A stretch of 64,000 nucleotides of DNA from DASQEH01 sp038237745 (GTDB lineage: Bacteria; Actinomycetota; Actinomycetes; Propionibacteriales; Nocardioidaceae), in assembly GCA_038237745.1 (NCBI GenBank), contig JBBRYJ010000003.1, positions 168,411-232,410 of the forward strand, in the 5' to 3' direction. The notes under the pieces are model-generated. The model worked only from the letters and a program-made list of their open reading frames with translations, had not been told where the DNA came from and did not search any database. Every line of letters starts with the position of its first letter. Positions within the stretch are counted from its first letter, which is position 1. This document shows, piece after piece, positions 38,026 to 47,247 of this stretch. The position numbers and the translations under genes are program-made.

Positions 38026-39111
38026 ATGTCCAGTGGTCCAGCGAATGACGGACCGCTCGCTCCGCGAGCCGACTACACCGCCGCAGGCGTGTCGACATCG
38101 GAAGGCGAGCGCGCGGTCACTTTGATGCGAACGTGGGTGGAGCAGGCCCGCCGTCCGGAGGTGGTGGGCGGGATCGGAGGCTTCGCCGGCCTGTTCGACG
38201 CATCCGCGCTGCGTGACTTCCGGCGTCCTCTGTTGGCGTCTAGCGCCGACGGGGTGGGCACGAAAGTCGCGATCGCCCAGGCGCTCGACATCCACGACAC
38301 GATCGGCTTCGACCTCGTCGGGATGCTTGTCGACGACCTCGTGGTCTGCGGTGCGGAGCCGTTGTTCATGACCGACTACATCGCCTGCGGGAAGGTCGTG
38401 CCCGAGCGCATCGCGGCGATCGTCAAGGGCATCGCCGAGGCGTGTGTCACCGCGGGCTGTGCCCTCCTGGGCGGCGAGACCGCGGAGCACCCCGGTCTGA
38501 TGGCGAGCGACGAGTACGACATCGCTGGTTCGGTGACCGGAGTGGTGGAGGCCGATGACCTACTTGGCCCGGAACGGGTCCGGTCGAGTGATGCGCTGAT
38601 TGCCATGCGGTCGAGCGGGTTGCACTCCAACGGGTACTCACTCGTGCGTCACGTCGTCCTGTCGCAGCCCGGCTGGTCCCTGGACCGTCATGTTGACGAG
38701 CTCGGGCGCACCCTCGGCGAGGAGCTGCTGGAGCCGACCCGCATCTATGCGCTTCCCTCCCTTGCGCTCGCCCGCAGCGCCGGCACCCGCGCCATGGCGC
38801 ACGTCACCGGGGGTGGGCTCGCGGCTAACCTGCGGCGCGTGCTTCCGGCCAGCCTCGGCGCCGTCGTCGACCGGTCGACCTGGTCACCGCACCCGATCTT
38901 TGCGGTGGTGCGTGATGTCGGTGCGGTGACCCTGCCCGACCTCGAGGCGGCGCTCAACATGGGTGTCGGCATGATCGCCGTCACGGCGGCCTCGGACTCT
39001 GACCGAGCGATCGCGGATCTGCGTGGGCGCGGCGTCGACGCCTGGGTGTGCGGCGAGGTGACAGCAGGTGGGCAGGACGTGACGATGGTGGGCCAGTATC
39101 GCGACTGGTAG
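38026..39111 (+). CDS. purM: Phosphoribosylformylglycinamidine cyclo-ligase (AIR synthetase)
   Basis: A 361-residue ATP-dependent enzyme closing FGAM to AIR. Motifs are SADGVGTKVAIA (about 79-90), DLVGMLVDDLVVCGAEPLF, LLGGETAEHPG (about 147-157) and HVTGGGLAANLRRVLP (about 261-276). The ATG at 38026 with GGCGGG upstream gives the usual length; the longer in-frame reading overlaps purF by 160 bp. The DUF3073 gene follows after a 161-bp leader. Confidence 0.96.
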   Translation: MSSGPANDGPLAPRADYTAAGVSTSEGERAVTLMRTWVEQARRPEVVGGIGGFAGLFDASALRDFRRPLLASSADGVGTKVAIAQALDIHDTIGFDLVGMLVDDLVVCGAEPLFMTDYIACGKVVPERIAAIVKGIAEACVTAGCALLGGETAEHPGLMASDEYDIAGSVTGVVEADDLLGPERVRSSDALIAMRSSGLHSNGYSLVRHVVLSQPGWSLDRHVDELGRTLGEELLEPTRIYALPSLALARSAGTRAMAHVTGGGLAANLRRVLPASLGAVVDRSTWSPHPIFAVVRDVGAVTLPDLEAALNMGVGMIAVTAASDSDRAIADLRGRGVDAWVCGEVTAGGQDVTMVGQYRDW

Positions 39112-39272
39112 GGCGCCCGCGTCGCCGTCGCCGCGACATGTCGGCATCCCGACCGCTGAGTCGGGGGTGTGCGTCGGTCGGCGGGCAGGTATCGTTGGCC
39201 GCACGAAATGACTGATGACTACCGGGCACCCTCGCGGCGATCCCGGCCTGAACGTGCGAGGGGGTCGAGTCT

Positions 39273-39491
39273 ATGGGGCGCGGCCGTGCAAAGGCGAAGC
39301 AGACCAAGGTCGCTCGCGAGCTGAAGTACCGCAACTACGACACGGACTTCACCGAGCTGCAGCGGGAGCTCCACGGCGACGGTGTGCTCCCGTCGGCCCG
39401 TGAGCCCAACCTTGAGAGCGGTGACCTTGAGCAGCCGGACGAGTACGTCGACCTCCATGACGACGAGGCCGAGTCTGCCGCGCAGCGCTGA
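39273..39491 (+). CDS. DUF3073 family protein
   Basis: A 72-residue basic-then-acidic protein starting MGRGRAKAKQTKVAREL, the actinobacterial DUF3073 signature, with YNTDFTELQRELHG-like middle (here YDTDFTELQRELHG) and an acidic tail. It commonly follows purM in actinobacteria. Function is unknown; the basic head suggests nucleic-acid contact, which is inference. The 161-bp upstream region may hold a promoter near TATCGT at about 39191. Confidence 0.85.
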   Translation: MGRGRAKAKQTKVARELKYRNYDTDFTELQRELHGDGVLPSAREPNLESGDLEQPDEYVDLHDDEAESAAQR

Positions 39492-39495
39492 CTTC

Positions 39496-40587
39496 TCAGG
39501 CTAGCCACACACCGCGTAACCGGCCGACCTCGGCCATCCGCCGTTCGGCGATCCGGTCGGCAGCGGCAGCGCTGGTGATGCCCTCGGCCACGGAGACCTC
39601 GAAGACGCGTTTCGTGGTGGCGTAGATCCTCTCGGCGCGCGACCTGGCGCGGTCGAACGAGAAGCCGTCGAGCTCGTCGGCGACCTGGATGAGGCCGCCG
39701 GAGTTCACGCAGTAGTCGGGCGCGTACAAGATGCCCCGCTCCTGTAGGACGTCCTCGAGGCCCGGATGCGCCAGCTGGTTGTTGGCGCCCCCGCAGACGA
39801 TCGCCGCCTTGAGCACCTCGACGGTGTCGTCGCTGATAGCCCCGCCGAGTGCGCATGGTGCATACACGTCGATGTCGGCGGTGATGAGCTCGTCGGTGTC
39901 GGCCACGACATCCACGTGCGGGTACGAGGCACGGACGCCTTGCAGTGCGGCCTGCCGGACGTCGGTGACCACGACGTCGGCTCCGTCGGCTAGGAGGTTG
40001 CCGACCAGGTGATGGCCGACTTTGCCGACACCCGCGATCCCCACCCTTCGGTTCCTCAAGGTCGGCTCGCCCCATGCCACCTCCGCCGCGGCTCGCATGC
40101 CCTGGAACACCCCGTACGCCGTCAGCACGCTGGAGTCACCGGCACCGCCGTGCTCCACCGTGCGGCCGGTCACGTAGTCGCACTCCCGCGCGACGATGTC
40201 CATGTCCTCGCTGTAGGTGCCGACGTCGCAGGCCGTGAGGTACCGGCCGTGCAGGGACTGGACGAAGCGGCCGTACGCCCTCAGCAGCGGCTCCGTCTTG
40301 TCACGGAGGGGGTCGCCGATGATGACGGCCTTTGCGCCGCCGAGGTCGAGACCCGCGAGGGCCGCCTTGTACGCCATGCTCCGTGACAAGTTGAGAACGT
40401 CTTTGACGGCTTCCGCCTCAGTGGCGTAGGGGTAGAAGCGCGTGCCACCGAGGCCGGGACCGAGCAATGTCGAGAAGATCGCGATGATGGCCCGCAGGCC
40501 GCTGGCCTCGTCCTGACAGAACACCACCTGCTCGTGTCCGCTGGTCTGGTCGAAAACCGACGACCCAGATGTATCGGTCACGGTCAC
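39496..40587 (-). CDS. vdh: Valine/leucine dehydrogenase (Glu/Leu/Phe/Val dehydrogenase family)
   Basis: A 363-residue NAD-dependent oxidative deaminase of branched-chain amino acids. Substrate motifs are GGTRFYPY and MAYKAALAGLDLGGAK, with Lys74 and Lys86 as the conserved lysines. The NAD Rossmann motif GIAGVGKVG lies near 182, and GGANNQL further on. Size and neighbourhood (one gene from bldC) match Streptomyces valine dehydrogenase, so valine is the most likely substrate. GTG 40587 has GAGGAAGC upstream; an in-frame extension to 40692 lacks support. It converges with the DUF3073 gene (4 bp). Confidence 0.88.
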   Translation of the reverse strand: MTVTDTSGSSVFDQTSGHEQVVFCQDEASGLRAIIAIFSTLLGPGLGGTRFYPYATEAEAVKDVLNLSRSMAYKAALAGLDLGGAKAVIIGDPLRDKTEPLLRAYGRFVQSLHGRYLTACDVGTYSEDMDIVARECDYVTGRTVEHGGAGDSSVLTAYGVFQGMRAAAEVAWGEPTLRNRRVGIAGVGKVGHHLVGNLLADGADVVVTDVRQAALQGVRASYPHVDVVADTDELITADIDVYAPCALGGAISDDTVEVLKAAIVCGGANNQLAHPGLEDVLQERGILYAPDYCVNSGGLIQVADELDGFSFDRARSRAERIYATTKRVFEVSVAEGITSAAAADRIAERRMAEVGRLRGVWLA

Positions 40588-40732
40588 GACGCTTCCTCGA
40601 GGCGGAGCCCACCCTTCGTTGAGCGCGGGCGGGTCACCTCCACGATAGGCCCTCCCCACTGCTCGGTACGGCGTGGCGTTCGGGCAGGACACGTCCTGTC
40701 GTACGCACGGGCGGCTGCCGGCGTTCGCTCGG

Positions 40733-40738
40733 TAGGGT
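40733..40738 (+). promoter_or_regulatory. Putative -10 box for the conserved gene before bldC
   Basis: TAGGGT ends 6 nt before the GTG at 40745 with no ribosome binding site, so this transcript is probably leaderless. Confidence 0.4.
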
Positions 40739-40744
40739 TTCCTC

Positions 40745-41560
40745 GTGCTGCCGTATGCGTCGTATCTGCGGGTCTACGAGCCGCTGAGCGCGCTCTCGCC
40801 GGAGCTTCGTGAGTCACTGAGCGATGCGGAGACAGCCCTTCCGAGCAGCTCCGCGACACTGGCCGACGAGCAACGCACAGGGCTCGCCCGGGCGGTGACG
40901 TCATCTACTATCAGCATCGAGTCCGTCCCGGACTGTCACGTGTACGTGATGATGCGTGGCGGGCGCCCGTATTTCTGTCCCGTCGACATGCCTCTTCGTT
41001 CGTGGCTGTCCATGACGTCTCTGATCCACAGCATTGGCGGTGCCGCTGCCAGTCTCATTGTCCCGCCGGAGTCTCTGGCACTCGCGGACGAACAGTTCCT
41101 GCACTGGCGTCGCGACAACCCTCAAGCTGTCCCACACATCCGGCAGGTGACGTGGGGTGTCCCTCGCACGTGGTTCACGCTCGTCGTCGACGACGAGCGT
41201 ACGAGCTATCAGGCTGGGCGCTCGGTCAGCTTGCGTTACCGCGCGAGGGTCCGCGACGCGCGTCAGCGGGCCGCTATCGCCAGACACGTCCTGCTCGGCA
41301 TCGACGACACCGACCTCCTTGACGAGCTGGCGGGTCTGGGCGCGTGGCTGGGCGCGTTCCACGACGACAGCTGGGTCGAGGTCGACTATGCAGGGGTGGC
41401 GGACCTTTTGGGTGAGCAGTTGGCGGTGGACCACTCTGCGGGTGAGATCCACGAGGCGCTGGACGCCCTCCGCCGTGGCGATCTCGCCACCGCAAGCAGC
41501 ATCTACCGGCACTTCGAAGAGCGATGGCGGGCTGTGAGAGGGTATGAGAGAGCGAACTGA
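40745..41560 (+). CDS. Conserved actinobacterial protein of unknown function between vdh and bldC
   Basis: A 271-residue soluble protein starting MLPYASYLRVYEPLSALSPE. Distinctive stretches are HVYVMMRGGRPYFCPVDMPLRS (about 65-86 in outline: RGGRPYFCPVDMPLRS), RQVTWGVPRTWFTLVVDDER and ILLGIDDTDLLDELAGLGAWL-like text near 185-205. No catalytic motif is recognised. It occupies the same slot between valine dehydrogenase and bldC in Streptomyces, which argues for a conserved role, but no function is known to me. The GTG start has a -10-like box 6 nt upstream. Confidence 0.75.
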   Translation: MLPYASYLRVYEPLSALSPELRESLSDAETALPSSSATLADEQRTGLARAVTSSTISIESVPDCHVYVMMRGGRPYFCPVDMPLRSWLSMTSLIHSIGGAAASLIVPPESLALADEQFLHWRRDNPQAVPHIRQVTWGVPRTWFTLVVDDERTSYQAGRSVSLRYRARVRDARQRAAIARHVLLGIDDTDLLDELAGLGAWLGAFHDDSWVEVDYAGVADLLGEQLAVDHSAGEIHEALDALRRGDLATASSIYRHFEERWRAVRGYERAN

Positions 41561-41792
41561 GCGCTCGCACCTCGCGACGGAAAGTGGCGCTGGTTCGCAA
41601 CCGGTCGGCATGTCGGTACGCCGCTTTGAGATATTCCGCTACCCTAAAAGACGGCATAGCCTCTATTTCATTTGATCCGACAACACGTGCTCTTGCTCAA
41701 GTCCCTGCGACGTGAGATGGTCCCGGGGAAGCTACCGGACAGTAGGCGGTCGCGCCGGATCTGTGGCGAGTGACACGACGCAAGGAGCCCTT

Positions 41793-42002
41793 GTGAACGT
41801 ACGACCGACCGAGTCAGAACCCCTGCTCACTCCGGCGGAGGTTGCTGCGATGTTTCGAGTCGACCCGAAGACGGTCACCCGATGGGCCAAGGCGGGCAAA
41901 CTCAGCTCGATCCGGACCCTCGGCGGGCACCGACGTTACCGGGAGTCGGAGGTACGGGAGCTTCTCGCCGGAATCCCGGCTCAACGGCAGACCGACGAGT
42001 GA
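41793..42002 (+). CDS. bldC: BldC-like MerR-type developmental regulator
   Basis: A 69-residue DNA-binding protein nearly identical in its core to Streptomyces BldC: EPLLTPAEVAAMFRVDPKTV, then TRWAKAGKLSSIRTLGGHRR. It is a stand-alone winged helix without an effector domain; in Streptomyces it binds DNA as head-to-tail oligomers and delays entry into development. The GTG at 41793 follows CAAGGAGCC. The 232-bp gap upstream contains an AT-rich stretch (about 41625-41685) likely to hold its promoter. It converges with the sulfotransferase gene. Confidence 0.93.
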   Translation: MNVRPTESEPLLTPAEVAAMFRVDPKTVTRWAKAGKLSSIRTLGGHRRYRESEVRELLAGIPAQRQTDE

Positions 42003-42093
42003 CCTCGTAGCCCGGCCTCGCGCGCTCCAACGGCTTGAGTCGCCGAGGCCTCAGGAGCGGACCGCGCGGCTGGAGATGGGCCGCAGTTCAGCC

Positions 42094-43323
42094 TTACCGA
42101 GAAGATCGTCGCAGGTAGGCGTTCACCAGCCGGCTGGCCAGCCGGCTCCGATCGGCCGCTTCCAGGCTTGCGACCCTGGCCCGGTAGGCAACCGCGCGAC
42201 CTGCACTCAGCACCCGCTGTGCGCCGGTGCCCTCGACCGGCCGGCCGGGGCGTCTGGTACGCCACCAGACTTCGGCGTACTTCTCCGTCACCGCCACCAG
42301 TGCCGCCAATGCCGCCTCCGCCAGATCGCCGGCGCCGGCCTCGCCCGCTTCCTCGCCGTCACCGGCTGAACGGGTAGGGACGAGGTCCTCGAGGTCTCCT
42401 GTTACCTCGTAGCCGCGAGAGCGCAGCTCGGCGACCACCGCAGTAGCCCGTTCCGCGACCCAGCCGAGCTCCTGGACAGGTAGTCGGATGCGGGGAGAGG
42501 AGCGATCGACCCGCAAGGCCGGCTTCACGCCCTGCTGGACTGCACGGATGTACTGTCGTTCGTTCAGCCGACCCCCCAGACCGATGTTCACCCTTCGTAG
42601 TACCTCCGCCTCGGTCACCCCGATGGACTCGTTGGCCAGCGGGTGGTCGATGGTCAGCGCCCCGGGCTCGAGTCGCGACGCTGCGGCGAACCGTTCTTGC
42701 AGAAGTAGCAGAGGCGCACCAGGCGGCGGCACGGTAACGACATGGATGCGTTCGCGTGGCACGGCCACCTCCCACGTGTCCAGGACCCGCAAGACGTCGT
42801 GACGCAGCCAGAAGGCGACGCCTGCGGTGGCCGGGCCCCGTTCGGGTTCGCGAACCGCACCCAGGAACTCCTCCCACGACCAGGTACGGCCCTTCGCCAG
42901 CTCCTGCTGCCACGCGGATCCGATGACGTGACTGAGATCCCGCACAGTCACCACGACGTGCACCTGTGCCGGCGCGAACGCACGAACAGCCCGACGGACC
43001 TGTCCTGGTCTGGCGTTCGCGAGGAACTCCTCGGAAACCAGCACATGGGAGCCCGCCCAATTGGCCGCCGCGTCGACCAAGGCCTGCCAGGAGCCCGCGA
43101 CATCAGGTTGCTCGGCCCCGCGCGTACGACGACCCATCAGGTCCCAGACGGCGAGCGTCTGTGAGCGGGACGTCCGGCCGGGTACGAGCACTCCGTCGTC
43201 GGCCAACCGATGACGACTGACCCAGAGCACCTGCTGCAGGTGGGTCGTCCCGGTCTTCGCCAGGCCGATGTGCAGGTAGACGTCTGCTCGTCCACTTCTC
43301 GAAGGATGGCCGACCACGCGCAC
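42094..43323 (-). CDS. PAPS-dependent sulfotransferase-like protein
   Basis: A 409-residue protein whose N-terminus carries the 5'-phosphosulfate-binding motif YLHIGLAKTGTTHLQ (K23). A second stretch, VVVTVRDLSHVIGSAWQQ (near 122-139), resembles the 3'-phosphate-binding site. The C-terminal 130 residues are alanine- and arginine-rich and less conserved. The likely role is sulfation of a small molecule or glycan using PAPS, but no partner gene is nearby. GTG start at 43323; a GTG two codons on is equally possible. It is divergent from the ABC transporter genes. Confidence 0.72.
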   Translation of the reverse strand: MRVVGHPSRSGRADVYLHIGLAKTGTTHLQQVLWVSRHRLADDGVLVPGRTSRSQTLAVWDLMGRRTRGAEQPDVAGSWQALVDAAANWAGSHVLVSEEFLANARPGQVRRAVRAFAPAQVHVVVTVRDLSHVIGSAWQQELAKGRTWSWEEFLGAVREPERGPATAGVAFWLRHDVLRVLDTWEVAVPRERIHVVTVPPPGAPLLLLQERFAAASRLEPGALTIDHPLANESIGVTEAEVLRRVNIGLGGRLNERQYIRAVQQGVKPALRVDRSSPRIRLPVQELGWVAERATAVVAELRSRGYEVTGDLEDLVPTRSAGDGEEAGEAGAGDLAEAALAALVAVTEKYAEVWWRTRRPGRPVEGTGAQRVLSAGRAVAYRARVASLEAADRSRLASRLVNAYLRRSSR

Positions 43324-43540
43324 ATACTTAGCACGGCCACCGGTCGAGACGACCAGAGGGCAGTGACATCCCCCGAGCGCAGGATTCAGTGGGCCTTCAG
43401 GAGCCCGAACGTAGCGTGGTCACGCCGGGATCAGCGATCGACAGCGTCCCTCACCGCGTCAGTCGACGGACGCCCGCCTTGGTCAGGAGTGGCTCATGGG
43501 CACCAACGCTGCACCGCCTCGATCGGCTGGTGGCTGAGGC

Positions 43541-44500
43541 ATGGCGATGGGCATGGCCCTCCAGGCGAAAGACCTGCGCAAGACTTACGCCGGGACTGTC
43601 GCTGTCGAGTCGTTGAGTCTGGAGGTCGAGGCAGGAAAGGTGCTGGGCTTTCTCGGCCCGAACGGTGCCGGGAAGACGACGGTCATCCGGATCCTCTCGA
43701 CGATCCTGGTGCCCGACTCCGGCGCCTTCTGGGTCGCGGGCGTGTTCCACACCCACCCACAGCAGATCCGTCAACGGCTGGGAGTCCTACCGGAGAGCGC
43801 TGGGTACCCAGCAGGACTCACAGGAGAAGAGTGGCTGACCTACCACGGGCGCCTGTTCGGTCGGACCCGGTCGGCTGCCCGCGCTACCGCGCGCCGGCTT
43901 CTCGACGACGTCGGCCTCTCAGGTCGCGGGACATCGCGGATCGGCACCTACAGCCGCGGCATGCGCCAGCGTCTCGGCATCGCGCGCGCTCTGGTGAACG
44001 ACCCGGACGTCGTTTTCCTCGACGAACCGACGCTGGGGCTCGATCCGAGCGGCCAGATCCAGGTGCTCGAGATCGTCACCCGACTCGCCCGCAAGCACGG
44101 TGTCACCGTCATGATGAGCACTCACCTGCTCGCCGAGGTGGAGCAGGTATGCGACGAGGTCCTGATCCTCAACCGAGGACACGCGGTCGCCCAGGGCACC
44201 GTCGCCGAAGTGGTCCACCGGGCCGCCGCACCCCGGCAGGCACTGGTGCGGGTGCCTCCCGAGCTGCACGACCGAGCGCTGACAGTGCTCGGTGACGGAC
44301 GCATCGAGTCCCGACCGGCCGGAAGCGGTCGTCGCGGCGAGCTCACCGTCTCGGGGCCGATCACCGCTTCACCGGAGCAGCTCTCCTCCCGTGCGCTGCG
44401 GCCACTTCTCGAGTCAGGGATCCCGGTGCTGGCATTCACGCTCGAGGGTGGCCGCCTTAGCGATGCATTCCTCGCTGTCACGGCAGGCTCCGGTGGCTGA
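43541..44500 (+). CDS. ABC transporter ATP-binding protein
   Basis: A 319-residue ATPase of an ABC-2-type exporter. Walker A is GPNGAGKTT (39-47), the signature loop is YSRGMRQRLGIARAL (near 137), Walker B is VVFLDEPT and the switch histidine is in MMSTHLL. A 90-residue C-terminal extension after about residue 225 is typical of drug or lipid exporters. The start could be any of three close ATGs (43541, 43547, 43553). Its stop overlaps the permease GTG by 8 nt. Confidence 0.92.
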   Translation: MAMGMALQAKDLRKTYAGTVAVESLSLEVEAGKVLGFLGPNGAGKTTVIRILSTILVPDSGAFWVAGVFHTHPQQIRQRLGVLPESAGYPAGLTGEEWLTYHGRLFGRTRSAARATARRLLDDVGLSGRGTSRIGTYSRGMRQRLGIARALVNDPDVVFLDEPTLGLDPSGQIQVLEIVTRLARKHGVTVMMSTHLLAEVEQVCDEVLILNRGHAVAQGTVAEVVHRAAAPRQALVRVPPELHDRALTVLGDGRIESRPAGSGRRGELTVSGPITASPEQLSSRALRPLLESGIPVLAFTLEGGRLSDAFLAVTAGSGG

Positions 44501-45299
44501 GCCGGGGGGCGACGCGGCACGCTCGGCCTTTCCCGCGTCGGTGGTGGTTGCGCAACGAGAGCTCCAGGACCTGTGGCTCGGCGGCCGCGGGCTCCCGCTC
44601 ATGCTCGCCTTCACGCTGATGTCCAGCGTGACGTCATACCTCATCTCCAGCAACCAGACACTCAACTTCCTCGAGGTGCGCGAGTCGGTGAGCTTGTCCG
44701 TACGCGTCGCCGTCGCAGTCAGCGCCTTGCTGGTGGTGCTGGCGGCGGCAGACGCGATCAGCGGTGAGCGGGAGCGGGGGACCCTGGAGAGCCTGCTGTT
44801 GACTCCGGCACCCCGGAGATCGCTGGTCGTAGGGAAGGGTGTCGCCGCCTTGTCCCTCTGGCTTGCGGCCGTCATCTTGTCGATGCCGTATGTGTGGTTT
44901 CTCGGTCGCGGGGTCGGCGTCGTCGGCAAGGCGGCGGTCGGGAGCCTGGTCGTGAGCGGACTGCTCGCGCTGTTCCTGACGGGTCTGGGCCTGGTGATCA
45001 GTATCGTCTTGACATCCAACCGGGTCAGCCTCGCGCTGAGCCTCTTCATGCTGGTGGCGCTCTACGCGCCGAGCCAGCTGGCGACGGTCGGTCTCCAGCC
45101 GTCCGCCGGGGACCTGGTGCAACGCCTCGACCCCTTCACCAGTGGCCTGCGGTACCTAGACGCGCTGGTTGTCGGCGGACACTCATACGGCCAGGACGTC
45201 GGGCTGCTGCTTGCGCCCGGGATCGGCGCGGTCGCCTTTCCGGTGGCAGCCCTGGCAATGTCCGGGCACCTTGCCTTGTTCGGCCGCGACCGGCCATGA
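44493..45299 (+). CDS. ABC-2 type transporter permease
   Basis: A 268-residue integral membrane protein with about six hydrophobic segments. It carries DAISGERERGTLESLLLTP, the characteristic ABC-2 permease motif, between helices 2 and 3. It pairs with the ATPase directly upstream (8-nt overlap) and its stop overlaps the next gene's ATG by 4 nt. An upstream in-frame ATG at 44463 would add ten residues. The exported substrate is unknown. Confidence 0.88.
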   Translation: MAEPGGDAARSAFPASVVVAQRELQDLWLGGRGLPLMLAFTLMSSVTSYLISSNQTLNFLEVRESVSLSVRVAVAVSALLVVLAAADAISGERERGTLESLLLTPAPRRSLVVGKGVAALSLWLAAVILSMPYVWFLGRGVGVVGKAAVGSLVVSGLLALFLTGLGLVISIVLTSNRVSLALSLFMLVALYAPSQLATVGLQPSAGDLVQRLDPFTSGLRYLDALVVGGHSYGQDVGLLLAPGIGAVAFPVAALAMSGHLALFGRDRP

Positions 45300-45841
45300 G
45301 GCGTGTTCTCGCGGTGACTGCCCTGCTGCTGGCCACGAGTTCCGCCACCTCCGCGCCTGCGCGTGGGTCCATGCCGGCCGGGATCGGGTCGGACCCAGTA
45401 ACGGTTCGGCTCGACCGTTCAGCCATTGACACCAGCCTGGGTGGGCGTATCGAGCTCACCTCGACCGTACGCAATGCGACAAGGCAGCCGATGTCCGGCT
45501 TGATCGCACACCTCAACGTGTTCAGCACCGACCCGGGCACCTACGTCGACCCCGAGGACTGGTCGTCGCACCGGACGCAGTTCCCGGCGGCCGTTCCAGC
45601 ACACGGGTCTGTGGCGCTGACCTGGCCCGTCCAGGCGGTCAACAGCGGTCGTCTGGTCGTCTACGTCGCGGTGACCGACGTCCAGCAGCACCGGGTGACG
45701 GTGAGCATGCCGCTCGAGCTCACCGTCTCCAAGCGTCAGACCGTCGACCCGGGAGGAGTTCTGCCCTTGGCCGTCGGGGTTCCCGGAGCGGTCGCTGTCG
45801 TTCTCGGTCTGGTCCTGCTTCGCCGCCGAAGGACCGCCTGA
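45296..45841 (+). CDS. Secreted, C-terminally anchored protein with CARDB/NEW3-like domain
   Basis: A 181-residue protein with an N-terminal signal peptide (MRRVLAVTALLLATSSATSA), one immunoglobulin-like domain (LTSTVRNATRQPMSGLIAHL, VDPEDWSSHR) and a C-terminal membrane helix (about 155-174) ending RRRRTA. The topology suggests an extracytoplasmic domain held at the membrane, perhaps as an accessory of the ABC exporter encoded just before it (ATGA overlap). Enzymatic residues are not evident. Confidence 0.78.
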   Translation: MRRVLAVTALLLATSSATSAPARGSMPAGIGSDPVTVRLDRSAIDTSLGGRIELTSTVRNATRQPMSGLIAHLNVFSTDPGTYVDPEDWSSHRTQFPAAVPAHGSVALTWPVQAVNSGRLVVYVAVTDVQQHRVTVSMPLELTVSKRQTVDPGGVLPLAVGVPGAVAVVLGLVLLRRRRTA

Positions 45842-45984
45842 CAAGCGGTCGGACCGTATCCGATCCCTCGGATGCACCCGAAAATCGGCAAACAGGGAGT
45901 CGGCAAGCGAGTAACCTGACGCGTGGTGGCGACACGTCGCCGAAGTCCGGCGATGGCAGCGGGAGGGGACGAGCCGGTGTCTCG

Positions 45985-47247
45985 GTGGCAAGGGCGATGA
46001 TGACCGCTCCAGCTGGTCGGAGCTACGAGACATGGGTGCCGCCGGCTCCCATCAGCGCTTCGCGGTGTCGCGAGTTCGTCCGGGAGGTCCTGGCGTCCCA
46101 TCGCACTCTTGACGCGTGGTCTGACACCGCCCAGCTTCTCGTCAGCGAGCTCGTCACCAACTCCATCATGCATGCCCAGACCATCGTGGGTGTGGTAGTG
46201 ACCGTCTACGACGGCGGACTCCGTGTGAGCATCAGTGACAGCGGTCCGGCCGAGATAACGCCGCGTCCGGCGTCGGAGACGTCGACGACCGGTCGGGGCC
46301 TTGACCTCGTGCGTCTCCTGGCAGGCGAGCTCGGCTTCGTCACCAGGCCGGCCGGCAAGGAGGTCTGGTTCAGCCTGGGTGTCGTCCCTCGCATGCTCGC
46401 TGGCGAGGCGTACCGTGGCCCGGCTGCTACCTCGGCATCGCTGACGCTGCAGTCTGTTCCTTGGCTGCTCTTCTTGAGCTGGGTCCCTCATGCCGCTGCC
46501 ATGGTGCGGGAGACGTTGCTGATAAGCCTTTCCGCCCCTGCGGGTGGCGGTCAGGTGCCTCTGGAGGACCTTGCCGCGGCCAACGAGGCGATCGGATACT
46601 TGGCCGTAGCCGCCGCGGCAGCTGACCTCCCGCTGGAGGGAACGACCCGGACAGACCTCTCGATGCAGCTGTCACCACGTCTCACAGACTCCTTCGTCCA
46701 GCTGAAGAGGGTGCTCCGCGTGGCCTTCGAGCTGGCCGTTAACGGCTCGCTGCTTGTTCGTCCCGCACCCCCTGAGGTCGTGGCCCTGAGGGAGTGGCTC
46801 TGCGACGAGGTCGCGCGTCAGAGCGCCGGCGGGCCACCCACATCGTGGCCGGCCACCGACCTCACCACCAACTGGCTCGAGCAGATGCCACCTGCCCAGT
46901 TCGATGTCATCCAGGTCACGACCTCGGAGGAGGCCGTCGTCGCCGCTGACGACACGAACCGCATCCTTGCGGTGTCGAGCTCTGCTGCGGCGCTTCTCGG
47001 GTGGGAGGCAGAGCGCCTCGTCGGCCAACGGATCACCGTCCTGGTGCCTGCCCGCCTCCGCGAGGCCCACGTCGCCGGGTTCGTCCACTTTCTGCTTACA
47101 GGCAAGCGAGCTCTCACCGAGCACCCCATCGTCCTTCCGGCCCTGCGCGCGGACGGCTCAGAGGTGTCCATCCGCCTGTTCATCGACCCTCTGGGAACGG
47201 ATGCGGGCAGGACGGTGTTCCTCGCACACTTCGAGCCGGTCACGTGA
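45985..47247 (+). CDS. Histidine-kinase-like ATPase domain fused to PAS domain
   Basis: A 420-residue regulator. An anti-sigma-type HATPase domain occupies about residues 15-135 (LLVSELVTNSIMHAQ with the N-box, VSISDSGPAEI, then TTGRGLDLVRLLAGELG). A helical middle (about 155-290) lacks known motifs. A C-terminal PAS domain lies at about 305-415 (EEAVVAADDTNRILAVSSSA, then GWEAERLVGQRITVLVP). No phosphoacceptor histidine or DHp domain is seen, so it is not a classical sensor kinase. It is probably part of a partner-switching or stress pathway. GTG 45985 is used; ATG 46000 after AAGGG is an alternative. It converges on the broken kinase gene with 8 nt overlap. Confidence 0.72.
   Translation: MARAMMTAPAGRSYETWVPPAPISASRCREFVREVLASHRTLDAWSDTAQLLVSELVTNSIMHAQTIVGVVVTVYDGGLRVSISDSGPAEITPRPASETSTTGRGLDLVRLLAGELGFVTRPAGKEVWFSLGVVPRMLAGEAYRGPAATSASLTLQSVPWLLFLSWVPHAAAMVRETLLISLSAPAGGGQVPLEDLAAANEAIGYLAVAAAAADLPLEGTTRTDLSMQLSPRLTDSFVQLKRVLRVAFELAVNGSLLVRPAPPEVVALREWLCDEVARQSAGGPPTSWPATDLTTNWLEQMPPAQFDVIQVTTSEEAVVAADDTNRILAVSSSAAALLGWEAERLVGQRITVLVPARLREAHVAGFVHFLLTGKRALTEHPIVLPALRADGSEVSIRLFIDPLGTDAGRTVFLAHFEPVT

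Noticed and set aside
35840..38098. 752-codon minus-strand frame opposite purF and the M20 peptidase
   Set aside because: It lies antisense to two genes with strong family motifs, and its product is arginine/valine-rich without recognisable domains; it is a high-GC shadow.
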